NCBI GenBank assembly: GCA_963831535.1
Contig: CAWHQP010000001.1
Location: 124,001-188,000 of the forward strand
Origin: Bog-756 sp963831535
GTDB taxonomy: Bacteria; Actinomycetota; Acidimicrobiia; Acidimicrobiales; RAAP-2
DNA length: 64,000 bases
Direction: 5' to 3'
Of the stretch, positions 1 through 10,600 are shown in pieces (the first letter of the stretch is position 1; each line of letters opens with the position of its first letter). Made by a program: the position numbers and the translations under genes. The notes below the pieces were generated by a model. The model saw only the letters and a program-made list of their open reading frames with translations. It ran no database searches and was not told where the DNA came from.

Positions 1-859
1 AGTGGGACCGGCCTCCACGATGTGGCCCGGAGCCCCCTCACTGTCGACGAGGAAGAGGGCGCAGGTGTCGGACACCCGCTGGGCCTGCTGCATGTTGTGG
101 GTGACGATCACGATGGTCAGCTCGTGGCACAGCTCCCTGATGGTCTCCTCGATCACGCTGGTGGAGATGGGATCGAGGGCCGAGCACGGCTCGTCCATGA
201 GCAGCACCTTCGGGCGCACGGCCAGGGCGCGGGCGATGCACAGTCGCTGTTGTTGTCCACCGGACAGCGCTGCCCCGGCCTCGTTCAACCGGTTGCGGGT
301 CTCCTTCCACAGTCCGGCCCGTTCGAGGCAGTCCTTCACCAGGGCATCGGGGTTCCGGACCTTGGTGCCGGAGAGCCTGAGCCCGGAGAGAACGTTCTGG
401 GCGATGGTCATCGAAGGAAACGGATTGGGGCGCTGGAACACCATGCCGATCCTCAACCGGGTGTCGGTGACCCGCACCGTCGGCCCCGTAGATGTCCACG
501 TTGTCCAGCTCCACCGAGCCCGACAGTGCCGCTGAGGGGATGAGCTCGTGCATCCGGTTGAGGATGCGCAGGAACGTCGACTTCCCGCAGCCCGACGGAC
601 CGATGAGTGCGGTCACCTTGCCCGGCTCCATAGCCAGTGACACCCGCTCGAGCACCTTCTTCGAGCCGAACCAGGCGCTGACATTGGTGGCTCGCAGTCC
701 CGAGCGGCCCGCCGCGTCCTGCATGGGCGGAGGCGCCGTTGCGTAGACCGGCTGTCCCTGCGCAGCCGGTCCGTAGGCGGGGGTCCCGTACGCCGGGGTG
801 CCGTAGGGGTTGGGTGGCTGCTCCCAGGGACCGCCGGGCGACTGCTGGATGGTGGTCAC
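1..859 (-). CDS. pstB: Phosphate ABC transporter ATP-binding protein PstB (partial, frameshifted)
   Basis: ATPase of the high-affinity phosphate importer PstSCAB, acting on the cytoplasmic face of the membrane. The Walker A motif GPSGCGKST is at residues 87-95 and the family-typical LRxLNRMxEL follows. After a frame change the sequence continues with Q-loop, LSGGQQQR signature and Walker B (LLMDEP near 184-208). The frame changes at the C run 484-487: dropping one base restores DIYGPTVRVTDTRLRIGM. The 3' end lies outside the window. GTG start at 859-857 overlaps the stop of the upstream PstS-like gene (GTGA). The first 55 residues are an unusual Pro/Gly/Tyr-rich extension with two GTPAY repeats, absent from typical PstB. 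The identity is secure; the frameshift is probably a sequencing indel but could be real. Confidence 0.93.
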
Positions 860-2424
860 GATCGGGCCTCCCGTCGCCTGAGTCGTCGTCTGAGGATGGT
901 GCCTGCCGCGATCATCGCTGACCCGAGCAGGACCCAGGCACCCAGGTGGGCCGTGCCGGTGAACGCCAATCCGCTCCCCGAGGAACCCGAAGAGCCGTCG
1001 GAGCCGCTCGACCCGCTGGACGTGGCCGTTCCTCCCGCCGCCCCGGTGGACGTGGCCGACCCGGCAGTGGTCGTCGTGGTGGCCCCGGAAGTGGCACCAC
1101 CGATCGCCGCCGTGGGCGAGGTCCCGGTGGCCTCAGCGTTGAGCTCCGTCGCCACCTTCAGTCCGGCCGCCTGCATGGCCGGGGTGGCCGGGGCGGACCC
1201 GAAGCTCTCGATGTCCTTCTGCCCCTGTGTGCCGAGGATGAACCGCACCACCTGGGCCAGGGCGGTGGCCTTGGCGGCGGTCAGCCCGGTGGTGGGCACC
1301 ACCAGGTAGCTCTCCTCCATGAGGTCGCTGTTGTAGGCGGCGGCATCACTGGCGCTGGCGTTGAAGGTAACGAGATTGTTGGTGGTTGGGTCCGAGGTGG
1401 AGGCCAGGCTGGCATCGGCCTGCGCCGCTTGGGCGGCGGCCAGCGTCGGAGCGACGAAGCTGCCCTGGGCATTCTGGATGGCCGCCGTGGGAAGATCCCA
1501 GGCCACCCCCAGGGGTGCCTGGGTCCACACCGACGACAGCGGTGCGGTGGCTCCGAGCACCCACTGGGTGGCGGTGGTGCTCGGACCGTTGGTCTCGGCA
1601 TTGATATCCAGCAACTTCCCAATGAGCGGTTGGTCCCCACCGGGGATGGTGTTGCCGGCGAAGGGCCACAGCTCGCTCGGTGTGTCGTCGGTGGTCAGGG
1701 CGCCGGGAATCCCGCCGTTGAGGGCGGCGTCGAAGTAGCCCTTGGCCGTCGGATCGCTGTCCAGCAAGGTCATCAGAGCCTCATTCGAGATCGAGGGGTC
1801 GAGGTTGGCGTAAGCCACTGGAGGAAGGTGGAGTTCAGAACTGGAGCCGCCGGGTCCACCGCCCGACGGACAGGTGATCCGGGTGTCGCCCCAGTCCTGT
1901 AGGGGATCGGCCGCGTCGTAGCCGTACAGTTCGCCCAGTTCGGCCACCGTCAGCGGGATGCCCTGGCAGAAGCCGGCCGGCGTGATCGTCGTGCTGTCGC
2001 TGTTGGCCCAGGTGTAGGTGGGCACCAGCGTGGCGATGGCCACCGGGGTGGCGGCAAAGGGGATGTAGGCGTAGGTCCGCCCGTCCGTGGTGGCCTGGGT
2101 GGATTCGGCGGCGGTGAGGGGTCGTTGGGTCACGGCGAAGTCGGCGGCGAACTGCCCTGGTCCCGAGCCGGCGAAGGCACTGATGCTCGACACGTCGTCA
2201 GTCAGCATGTAGGCCCCGAACAGCGGGTCGAGATTGGCAGCGTCGTCGTTCAACAATTTGGACATCACCGGTTCCAGGAACGATCCCCCCTGACCGAGCA
2301 GGGTGGTGGGATCGGTATCCGCACCGGCGGGAGTGGTACTGACACGGAACCCGGTGCCCACGATCACCCCGGCCGCTACTAGTACGGTTGCCGTCGCCAC
2401 GCGAATGGCTCGCCGGCCCCTCAC
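856..2424 (-). CDS. PstS-like substrate-binding protein with LAFTG cell-wall anchor
   Basis: A 522-aa secreted protein with an N-terminal hydrophobic signal (about residues 8-35, ending near AGA), a periplasmic-binding-protein-like body (GQGGSFLEPV start resembling the PstS GAGSSF motif), a Ser/Gly/Thr-rich spacer, LAFTG at about 486-490, a hydrophobic stretch and an Arg-rich tail. LAxTG followed by a membrane segment and positive tail is the pattern recognised by class E sortases of high-GC Gram-positives, so wall attachment is inferred. It sits between pstS and pstB with overlaps at both ends (GTGA at 2424-2421 and 859-856), so co-translation with the transporter is very likely. It is divergent from true PstS; it may be a second phosphate-binding protein or an accessory scaffold. 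The ligand cannot be deduced from sequence alone. Confidence 0.8.
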   Translation of the reverse strand: MRGRRAIRVATATVLVAAGVIVGTGFRVSTTPAGADTDPTTLLGQGGSFLEPVMSKLLNDDAANLDPLFGAYMLTDDVSSISAFAGSGPGQFAADFAVTQRPLTAAESTQATTDGRTYAYIPFAATPVAIATLVPTYTWANSDSTTITPAGFCQGIPLTVAELGELYGYDAADPLQDWGDTRITCPSGGGPGGSSSELHLPPVAYANLDPSISNEALMTLLDSDPTAKGYFDAALNGGIPGALTTDDTPSELWPFAGNTIPGGDQPLIGKLLDINAETNGPSTTATQWVLGATAPLSSVWTQAPLGVAWDLPTAAIQNAQGSFVAPTLAAAQAAQADASLASTSDPTTNNLVTFNASASDAAAYNSDLMEESYLVVPTTGLTAAKATALAQVVRFILGTQGQKDIESFGSAPATPAMQAAGLKVATELNAEATGTSPTAAIGGATSGATTTTTAGSATSTGAAGGTATSSGSSGSDGSSGSSGSGLAFTGTAHLGAWVLLGSAMIAAGTILRRRLRRREARS

Positions 2425-4216
2425 GGAGCACCACCCGAGGTGCGCTTACGGAGCAGACGGCGACGGACGGTCCATGCCCCGATGAACAGGGCCGCACCCA
2501 GTACCGCCAGGGGGATGGGATTGGAGCCGGTAAAGGCCAGACCGGTGCTGCCTCCGAGCGACACCGCCGGGTCTGCCCCCGCTCCCGACCCCGCGGCGCC
2601 ACTGCCGCCGGTGCTGCTCGTACCGCTCTTCGCTGCCGAGCTGCTGGCCACCGTGCCCGCGGCCGTACTGGTCCCGGTGGCGTGCCCACCGTTGGCTCCC
2701 GGCGCCGGTGCGGTGGCCAAGACCACGCCGCAGGTCGGCGTGGTCTGACCGGCCGCCACCTCGGTGGGCGTGAGGTCACCACATGCGTACCCCTTGTTCT
2801 CCGCGGCCGTCACGGCCACGGCCCCGGGGACATCGGCCAGCACCGCGTTGATCCCGTACTGCTCCAGGGAGAGGCCCAGGGACGCGTAGCCGAACGACGG
2901 CGATGCCTCCTGACCGAGGGTCAGCGCGTAGTTGACGTAGCCGCTGAGCACCGCTCCGATGCTCGGGTCGGCGCCGGTCGTCTTGGCCAACAGGTACGTG
3001 TAGGTGGAGGGGTTGTACACATTGGGACCGACGCCGTTGAAATTCAGCTCGTGGGTTCCGTTGTTCTCCTGGGTGGCATAGGCCAGGGCCGAGGCCACGT
3101 CGACCGCCGTGGGCTGGGTGTACTTGCCGCTGGCATTGAGTACGGACGCCACGCCGTGTGCCGGGTTGGTGGCCGAGAAGCCCAGGTCGGTGGCGTACTT
3201 CACCTGGACGGCACCGATAGCGCCGGGGTTGGTGGCGATGTTGCCGGCCACGCCGGCAGTGGTCGTCTGGTCGAGACCGTTGGGCAGACCGGGCCAGTTG
3301 GAGTTAGGACTGCCGGCGCTGATGGCCACCCCGTCGGTGGGACCGCCGGACTGGCTGTTCTCGTGATTGGCGAATGCCGCCCACAGCGCGGGCTGCAGGG
3401 CGATGCACCACTCCTCGAGCACGTAGTTGGTCCCCGCCGAATCGCTCTCAGTCACCGGCCGGATGGCCAGGTTGGGCAGGGTCACCCCAGGGTTGTCCTT
3501 GGCGATGGCCGGGTCGTTCCAGTTGGTGATACCCCCGGTGAGGATGGCGCAGGCCGAATAGCTGGACAGCTGGAGCGTCGAGGTCAGCCCAGGAATGTTG
3601 TACATGAAGGCGATGCCCCCGGCGGTGATGGGCACGTAGATGAACGGAAAGCTGGGGGCCTGGGTGTCGGTACTACCCAGCCCGTAGGCGATGTCCGTGG
3701 CGGCGAAGTTGGTCGTCTGGTTGGTGAACTCGTAGCGGCCGTCCCCGAGCTCGAGCTGGTGTAGTTGACGTTCAGGCTGTACGGCGCCCCCTGGACCGTG
3801 TTGGTGAATTCCTCGAGGGCCGGTGCGGCGAAGGACGAGCCGGCCCCGTTGAGTTGGGTGGACGTGAGTGGGATGGCACCGGACCGGCGGCCCACCGTTG
3901 CGGCCACGGTGGTGGGTGGCGCAGGGGCCGTCACCGGTGCCACGGTCGTCGCGACCACCGGCGCCGTCGTCGTGGCCGTGGTCGTATCGGCCGAGGCCGG
4001 CGTCGCCGCCACCAGGCCGATCAGCGGCAGCACGGCGGCGGCGAGTACGAGGGTCCACCGGCGGCTCCACCGGGCGGCCCGCTCCGAGCCCGATCCAGAG
4101 GAGACGGAGTTCCGTCCCTGGGGAGCAGTGGCGGGATGGTCAGAGGCTGGGAAGGTCACGGGTTGCTCCTCGGATGGTGCACGTGGGCGGAAAGGGCGGA
4201 TGGGAACGATGGTCAC
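2421..4216 (-). CDS. pstS: Phosphate-binding protein PstS with LAFTG anchor (one frameshift)
   Basis: Extracellular phosphate-binding subunit of the Pst importer. Read through one frame change, it is 598 aa. Signals include an N-terminal membrane segment ending in ATPASA, the PstS motif GAGSSFAAPALEEF, a TSSSSGDGRYEF ligand-loop region, FAATDIAYG, and ITNWNDPAI with ESDSAGTNYVLEEW, all typical PstS landmarks. The C-terminal third ends in a Ser/Ala/Gly linker, LAFTG at about 560-564, a hydrophobic stretch and RRRLLRKR. There is no lipobox, so anchoring seems to be by a class E sortase rather than as a lipoprotein, unlike most Gram-positive PstS. The frame changes in the C run 3743-3746; adding one base restores a single open frame (1797 bases). 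GTG start overlaps the pstA stop (GTGA at 4216-4213). Confidence 0.93.
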
Positions 4217-5409
4217 GAGTCGACCGCTGCAGAGTTCTTGCGGAGCTTGGTCCAGGGGGCGAACCAGCTGCTTCGGCCGGGGGACGAGCGGCCCAGCAGG
4301 CGGGCCACCACGAACAGAATGAGGACCAGGCCCACGAGAACGAACGATGCTCCCCAGGCGCTCTGGTTGATAACGGCCCCGGGTTGGAAGATGTTCTCGT
4401 AGATCCGGAGGGGCAAGTTGTCCTGCTGGCCCGAGAAGGGGTTCCAGTTGTAGGCCTCGAGACCGCCGGCGTTGAACAGCACCGGCGCCGTCTCACCGGC
4501 GATGCGGGCGATCCCGAGGATGACCGCGGTCATCAGTCCGGCTCGGGCCGTCGGAAGCACCACCCGGAGGAGGACCCGCCACTCCGGTGCACCGAGGGCC
4601 AGGGCGGCCTCGTTGAGGGAGCCGGGAACGATGGCCACGACCTCCTGGGCCGCCCGGGTCACGATGGGAAGCATCATCACGGCCAGGGCCAGGGCGGCGG
4701 CGAATCCGGACTTGCCATTCTCGTGGTGCGGAGCCACCCACAGGAGATAGACGAAGAGGCCGGCGATGATGGCCGGGGCGCCGGTCATGGCATCGACCAC
4801 CGCGCCGACCAGGCGGGCGAAGGGTCCGTTGGAGTTGACCAGGTAGGTGGCCGTCATGATGCCCAGGGGGACGGTGAGCACCGTGGCGATGCCCACCTGC
4901 TCGACCGTCCCGACGATGGCCGCACCCACACCGAGCTGGGTGATGGTGGCCGCTCCCCCGAGGTGGGTCATGTCTGCGGTGAGGAAGTGAGGGAAGTGGT
5001 CGGCCACGGCCCAGAAGCCGCGGATGATCACGTAGAGAATCACCGCGGCCAGGGTGAACAGAGCGGTGAGGGCCCCTCCCCAGATCCCCACGGTGGCCAT
5101 CCGGTCCTTGGCCACCAGGATGCCGTAGAGCCTCCAGCACAGGATGCCGTAGATGGTGAAGAACAGTCCGAACCAGGACACGAGCATGCCAAACGGGGCA
5201 CTGATGCCGGCCAGCGAGAAGATGATCCACACCAGGGCCAGGGCGGCCAGGGCCGAGCCGCCCGCTTCCATCAGCATCGACGAGGTGAAGGACCGAGGGC
5301 GGCGGGGGCGGTCCCCGCCCGTGAACAGGCCCGGGGCTGGGCCGACCGGCGGTCCGCCGGAGGAGGTGCCGTCGGGTGGAGGTCCGTAGGGACGATCGAT
5401 GACGGCCAT
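4213..5409 (-). CDS. pstA: Phosphate ABC transporter permease PstA
   Basis: Integral membrane permease of the phosphate importer, pairing with PstC and docking on PstB. The 398-aa product has about 40 Pro/Gly-rich cytoplasmic residues, then multiple hydrophobic segments. The inner-membrane-component EAA loop is clear (NEAALALGAPEWRVLLRVVLP region split around the conserved Gly), followed by IARIAGETAPVLF, which is diagnostic for PstA. ATG start at 5409-5407 shares one base with the pstC stop (TGATG), and its own stop overlaps the pstS start, so the genes are translationally coupled. The N-terminal Pro-rich tail and two extra membrane segments before the core (residues about 50-140) make it longer than the usual 280-300 aa PstA. 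Confidence 0.95.
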   Translation of the reverse strand: MAVIDRPYGPPPDGTSSGGPPVGPAPGLFTGGDRPRRPRSFTSSMLMEAGGSALAALALVWIIFSLAGISAPFGMLVSWFGLFFTIYGILCWRLYGILVAKDRMATVGIWGGALTALFTLAAVILYVIIRGFWAVADHFPHFLTADMTHLGGAATITQLGVGAAIVGTVEQVGIATVLTVPLGIMTATYLVNSNGPFARLVGAVVDAMTGAPAIIAGLFVYLLWVAPHHENGKSGFAAALALAVMMLPIVTRAAQEVVAIVPGSLNEAALALGAPEWRVLLRVVLPTARAGLMTAVILGIARIAGETAPVLFNAGGLEAYNWNPFSGQQDNLPLRIYENIFQPGAVINQSAWGASFVLVGLVLILFVVARLLGRSSPGRSSWFAPWTKLRKNSAAVDS

Positions 5410-6392
5410 CAGTGCCTACTCCCCCGGTTGACGATGGCACGGGCGCCGACGTTGACGAGCAGCGTGGTCACGAACAGCACCAACCCGAGCAGAATGAGCG
5501 CACTCTGGTCCAGGGGTGTGGCCGTGGGGAAGTCGGTGGTGATCTGCTTGGCGATGGAGCCGAGGCCGTTGGGGCCGAGCAGGGCCCAGGTGTACCGATT
5601 GCCCTGGGACAGGACGAGCACCACGATCATGGTCTCACCCAGTCCCCGGCCGAAGCCCAACAGGAAGGCACCGACGATGCCGTCCCGGGAGAAGGGGAAG
5701 ATCACATCGGTGACCATGCCCCACCGGGTACCCCCGAGGCCGAGTGCGGCTTCGCAGGCGTCTCGGGGAGTCTGAGCCATCACCTCCCTGCTCACCGAGG
5801 TGATGATGGGAACGAGCGTGGCCGCACAGATGAGGCCGCAGGCGAAGATCGACGACACGAACTCACCGGGGGTCGGCGTCCGCAGGAAGGGCACGAACCC
5901 GAAGTTGTCCACTACCCATTTGGCTGGGGCGGCCTGCAGGTTGGATACCAGGGCCAGTCCCCAGAACCCGTAGACGATGCTGGGCACGGTGGCCAGCATG
6001 TCGACCGCACCGGTGAGGGTCGAGCGGGCCCACGTCGGGGCGTACTCGTTGATCATCAGCGCCGCGGCCAGGGAGATGGGCCCGGCGATCAGTACGGCCA
6101 CCACGGCGATTGCCACCGAGCCGAGCAGGAGTGGCCCCGCTCCGAAATGGCCGCTGTCCGGCGCCCAAGACGTGTCGGTGATGAAGTGGATGCCGCCCTT
6201 CTCCAGGGCCTTCCAGCCCTTGGCGGTGAGGAACACCACCACCGCGGCCAGGATCACCAGCACCACGGCGCTCGAGGAGGCCAGGGCGAAGCGGAAGATG
6301 CGGTCGGCCCGGGTTACGGCCCGGTTGATGACGATGGGCTTGTCGTCGATCGGCTGGAGCTGCGGCGGCATCGGCGGGGCCACGGCGGTCAT
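5409..6392 (-). CDS. pstC: Phosphate ABC transporter permease PstC
   Basis: Second permease of the phosphate importer, 327 aa with six or so membrane segments. Landmarks are the MINEYAP and VDMLATVPSIVYGFWGL motifs, the EAA loop CEAALGLGGTRW and the FGRGLGETMIVVLVL block typical of PstC. The start is set at ATG 6392-6390: it is preceded by a strong ribosome-binding site (GGAGGAGG) and overlaps the upstream stop as ATGA; a longer reading frame extends upstream but its extra 98 residues look like non-coding shadow. The order pstC-pstA-pstS-pstS'-pstB differs from the common pstSCAB order. Confidence 0.95.
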   Translation of the reverse strand: MTAVAPPMPPQLQPIDDKPIVINRAVTRADRIFRFALASSSAVVLVILAAVVVFLTAKGWKALEKGGIHFITDTSWAPDSGHFGAGPLLLGSVAIAVVAVLIAGPISLAAALMINEYAPTWARSTLTGAVDMLATVPSIVYGFWGLALVSNLQAAPAKWVVDNFGFVPFLRTPTPGEFVSSIFACGLICAATLVPIITSVSREVMAQTPRDACEAALGLGGTRWGMVTDVIFPFSRDGIVGAFLLGFGRGLGETMIVVLVLSQGNRYTWALLGPNGLGSIAKQITTDFPTATPLDQSALILLGLVLFVTTLLVNVGARAIVNRGSRH

Positions 6393-7105
6393 CGGCTCCA
6401 CCTCCTCCGCAGGATGCGCCGACCGACGAGACCCCCGCCGAGGAGGCACAGCCCGGAAGCGGCCAGCCAGAGTAGGGCGGAGGAAGACCCGGTGAAGGCC
6501 AGCGTCGACGGGGCCAGCGACACGCCCGCCGACACTGCCGCGGCCGTGGTGGTGGGGGTGGTGCCACTGACGGTGATGGCCGGAGCTGACGAGGTGAAGG
6601 CGAAGGGCGCCGAGAAGATCTTGGGCTGGGTGAAGTCGTCCTGATCCTCGCCCACATAGAGGACGCACTGGTTGGTTCGGTTGCACACCGGCTGCCAGTT
6701 GGACTGCTCGCCCAACACCTCGTTGGGCAGTGCGTAGAGGGTGTACCCGTGCTCGACGAAGCTGCCGTCCGGCTGGACCAGGACGGTGTCGGCCTCGATC
6801 GTGTTGGCGTCACACGTACTCAGGCTGGTGGGGAGGTTGGCCGCGGAGCCGCCCGGATCGGCACACTCGATCATGTTGACCCGGGTGTGGGGCACGAACA
6901 GCGAGTTAGGACCGACCGTGACCGTCACCGATTCGCCGCTGGTGAACGCGCCCGAAGCCGGGCCCGGGGAGATGGTCACCGTGGGTGTCGCCGCGGCGGC
7001 AGGACCGGGCCGGTACGCCACGACCACGACGGCCGAGAAGGCCACCACCACGGCGACCGTCGCCGCTCGGCTCCAGACTTCAGGGTGTCGGGCGGTAGTG
7101 GTCAT
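6389..7105 (-). CDS. Secreted neocarzinostatin-like domain protein with LAFTG anchor
   Basis: A 238-aa protein with an N-terminal signal/membrane segment (about 13-38), a single beta-rich domain (about 42-170) and a C-terminal LAFTG (202-206), hydrophobic stretch and RRILRRRWSR tail. The domain has four cysteines (81, 98, 141, 147) in the same spacing logic as neocarzinostatin-family apoproteins, which carry two short-range disulfides on an Ig-like fold. The blocks IECADPGG, DGSFVEHGYTLYALP and CVLYVGEDQDDF recur in four other domains in this window. The relation to the neocarzinostatin family is an inference from Cys pattern and motif order. ATG 7105 overlaps the upstream stop (ATGA) and its stop overlaps pstC, so it is embedded in the pst operon. 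A role in surface phosphate capture or transporter assembly is possible but unproven. Confidence 0.8.
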   Translation of the reverse strand: MTTTARHPEVWSRAATVAVVVAFSAVVVVAYRPGPAAAATPTVTISPGPASGAFTSGESVTVTVGPNSLFVPHTRVNMIECADPGGSAANLPTSLSTCDANTIEADTVLVQPDGSFVEHGYTLYALPNEVLGEQSNWQPVCNRTNQCVLYVGEDQDDFTQPKIFSAPFAFTSSAPAITVSGTTPTTTAAAVSAGVSLAPSTLAFTGSSSALLWLAASGLCLLGGGLVGRRILRRRWSR

Positions 7106-7647
7106 GGCTGGGAGTCGGCCGTGCCGCCGGTGACGAAGAACGGTGCGGAGAACGCCTTGGGCTTCGTGAAGTCGTCCTGGTCCTGGCCCACGTAGAGGAC
7201 GCACTCGTGGGTGGCGTCGCAGATCGGTGTGACCGTATTCCCTTCACCCAGCACCGAGGTGGGGACCCGGTAGATCGTGTAGCCGGTCTCGTGGACGCTG
7301 CCGTCGGACTTGGCGATGACCGAGTTTCCCTGGAGGGTGTTCTCATCACAGTGCGCCAGCGAAACCGGGAGCTCACTGACCTTCCCCCCTGGGTCCGAGC
7401 ACTGGATGATGTTTACCCGCAGCAGTGGCTGGTACACCTTGTTGGGTCCGACGGACACGGTGACGGACTGTCCGTTGTGGAAGGTGGACACACTGGGGGA
7501 GCCGTCGATCTCGACCGTCGCTGCTGAGGTGGTCGCTGACGACGAGTTCGAACACCCGGCCGCCAGGGACAGTGCCGCGGCCATGCCGCCGAGAAGCATC
7601 ACACGGAGGACGGGGCGCATACCGATACGGCGGATCATCGGTCCCAT
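7102..7647 (-). CDS. Neocarzinostatin-like domain lipoprotein
   Basis: A 181-aa predicted lipoprotein: the N-terminal stretch ends in a lipobox LSLAAGC with Cys32 as the lipidation site. The mature part is one domain of the same family as the neighbour downstream, with Cys 83, 100, 143 and 149 and the blocks SVTVSVGPN, QCSDPGG, CVLYVGQDQDDF. It lacks the LAFTG or Arg-rich tail, so it is held by lipid instead. ATG at 7647 directly follows the stop of the 1124-aa gene; inner ATGs at residues 4 and 10 are alternatives. It overlaps the next gene as ATGA. Same operon as pst, function unknown. Confidence 0.8.
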   Translation of the reverse strand: MGPMIRRIGMRPVLRVMLLGGMAAALSLAAGCSNSSSATTSAATVEIDGSPSVSTFHNGQSVTVSVGPNKVYQPLLRVNIIQCSDPGGKVSELPVSLAHCDENTLQGNSVIAKSDGSVHETGYTIYRVPTSVLGEGNTVTPICDATHECVLYVGQDQDDFTKPKAFSAPFFVTGGTADSQP

Positions 7648-10600
7648 TCAGGCCGCCGATCCGAAGAACCGGGTGTCGTTGGTGAAGATCCCGCCGTCGG
7701 AGGCGCCCAGCCAGTAGCCGTCGCCGTCGGAGGTGGCGGCCATGCCGATGATCGGCTTGTTCAACCGGACCGCACCGGCCGATCCGTGGAAGACGGCGTC
7801 ACCGAAGGTGAAGATGCCGCCGTCGGAGGCCACCAGCCAGTAGCCCTGGCCGTCGGGCGTGGAGGCGATCCCCACCACCGGGGCGTTCAGTACCACGTCC
7901 CCCATGGATCCGTAGAAGGTGGCGTCACCGGCGGTGAACACGCCGCCGTCGGCCGCCACCAGCCAGTAACCACCCCCGTCGGGTGTGGCGGCCATGCCCA
8001 CAATGGGCGAGTTGAGATGGATGCCACCGAGAGCACCGTGGAACACGGCGTCACCGAAGGTGAAGATGCCACCGTCGGAGGCCACCAGCCAGTACCCACC
8101 GCCGTCGGAGGTGGCGGCCATGCCCACAATGGGCCTATTGAGATGGGCACCGCCGAGGGAACCCTCGAAGGGGGCGTCCCCGAAGTTGAACACCCCGCCG
8201 TCGGAGGCCACTAACCAGTAGCCCTGACCGTCGGGCATCGACGCCATACCCACGATGGGCGAATTGAGATGGGTGCCGCCGAGTGATCCCTCGAAGGGGG
8301 CGTCCCCGTAGGTGAACACCCCGCCGTCGGAGGCCGCCAACCAGTAGCCACCGTTGTCCGGCGTGTCCACGATCGACACCACCGGATGGTTGAGCGGAGG
8401 CGCCGATGCCGCAGCACCGGCATCGGTGGAGGCCGGCGAGAACGCGATGGTGACGGTGCCGGGGATGGCCACGTTGTCCGAGGTGTCCACAGCCGAGTAC
8501 GTCACCGACTCGGCATGGCTGTCCGAGACGGTGAAGGTCGCCGCCCCGGTGGTGTCCGAGGTCTCGGTGGCGGTGAAGCTGGACGAGCCACCCGCGGCCG
8601 TCAAGGTGACCGTTCGGCCGGTCACCGGGTTGCCCGACCCGTCGTAGAGATAGACGGTGATGGTGGCGGTGGACGACCCGTCGGCGGGAACACTCGAGAA
8701 GTTGGAGACGATGGCACAGTCACCCGCCACCGGGACGATGGGTGGCGGTGTGCCGAAAGCCACGGTGGCGGTCTGCGAGACGACGAGGTTGAAGTCACTG
8801 GTGTCTACGGCCTCGTAGGTGACGTACTCGTTGGTGGTGTCGGTGACGGTGAAGGCGGCCACACCACTGGCGTTGGTGACCAGGGACGGTGCACTGATCA
8901 CCGAGTGCCCATCGCCCTGGTCGAGGCTGACCGAGTCGCCACCCACCGGGTTCCCGAAGTGGTCCTTCAGGGTCACGGTGACCGTCGACATGGTCGTTCC
9001 GTCGGCGGCCACGGCGGTGGGACTGGCGGCCACCGTCGACTGGACCCCGTCGGTGGTGCCGGCGGTGAAGGTGACGGTGGGGGACGACGTCAGGGTCACC
9101 GAGGCGGTCTGGTCGGTGACGGTCAGGATGATCGATTCGGCCACCGTGTCCCGGAGCTGGAATTCGGCCTGTCCGTTGCTCCCGAAGGTCTCACCGGGGG
9201 TCGTGGCCCCCGCCGCCGTGTCAGGGATCACGGCCACCTTGTCGTCGACGGTGTTCGGCGTGGCCGTATTGGCGACCGAGATGCCGACCACGTCGCCCAC
9301 CACGGGTTGGTTGGCCGTGTTCTTGAGGTCGACGAACACGTTGAAGGCCGTGGTCCCGTCGGCGGGAGCGGTCGGGGGACTGAAGGTCACGGTGGACAGC
9401 GAGGCCGACACGGTGGGGGCGGTCGGAGCCACGAAATTGATGGTGATCGATCCGATGGCCAGATTTGAGTCGGTCACGTCGACGGCGCCGAAGGTGACCT
9501 GCTCCACGGTGGTGTCGGTGACGGCGAAGCTGACCTGGCCCTGGGCGTTGGTGTTCTGGGCCGTCGTTGGGCTGACCTGGCCCCCGTTGGTGCCGGTGTC
9601 GGTCAGCGTCACGCTCTTGTCCGCTACCGGAAAGCTCCCTCCCGCCGTCTTCAGGGTTACGACCACCGTCGTCCCCCCGCCGCTGCCGGTGGGGGGCGAG
9701 GTCGAACCCGCGGTGACCGTCGAGTCGGAGGCCGAGACGACCAGGGTGCCGAAGGTGACCGACGGCGGCACGGTCGGGGTGAGGACCACCCCGCCGGCCG
9801 TGGCCGTGTAGACCACCGTTTCCACGGTGGTGTCGGTGACGGTGAACTTCACCTGCCCGTTGACGTCGGTGGTCTGGGCCGAGGACGGGGTGATGGCGGA
9901 ACTCCCGGAGCCCTGGGCCAAGGTCACCGAGATGCCCTGGATGGGCTGGGGACTGGCTCCCTGGTCACGCACGGTCACGGTGACGGTCGAGGTCGAAGCC
10001 CCGTCGGCCGGTTCACTGGACGACGAGGCGGCCACCGCCGAATTGACCGCCGAGACCACCGGGGCCTGGAAGGTCACCGCCGCCTGCTGGGTCACGGTGA
10101 TCCCTCCGCTGACCGCCGTATACGTCACCTTCTCGGCCGTCGAGTCCTTGACGGTGAAGGTGATCTGACCCGACGAGTCCGTGGTGGATGCGGAGGGAGT
10201 GACGGTGGAACTGGTACCTGAGTTCCCGGTGAGCGTCACCGCGGCGCCGGTGATCGGCACCGTGTTGCTCGCGCCGTTCACTCCCAAGAGGGTCACCGTG
10301 ATGACCGACGAGTTGGTGCCGTCGGCCACGGCCGTGGCCGAGGACGCCGATACCGTCGACAGGGAGGCGGACGGTACGGTGGCGGCGGCGGCCAGGCTCC
10401 CGTCACCGGGGTTGGCGGCATCGTCACCCGGCGACGGTGTGACGCCGAAGACCTGGGAGAAGATGTGCGGTTGGGTGAAATCGTCGTAGCTGTCGAACAT
10501 GCCCACCACGCACTCGGTCGCCGCGGTGTCCCCACAGGTGATGGTGCTCGGGGACAGGTTGGGATCGGGAAGGGCGTAGAGCTGATAGCCGGGGTACGTG

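Noticed and set aside
3868..5775. Long plus-strand open frame opposite pstS, pstA and pstC
   Set aside because: It is rich in Gly/Arg/His low-complexity runs, has no family features and lies opposite well-supported genes; it is a high-GC shadow frame.
7651..8391. CRISPR-like array
   Set aside because: The 126-base repeats are in frame inside a protein gene with no spacers; they encode propeller-like units.
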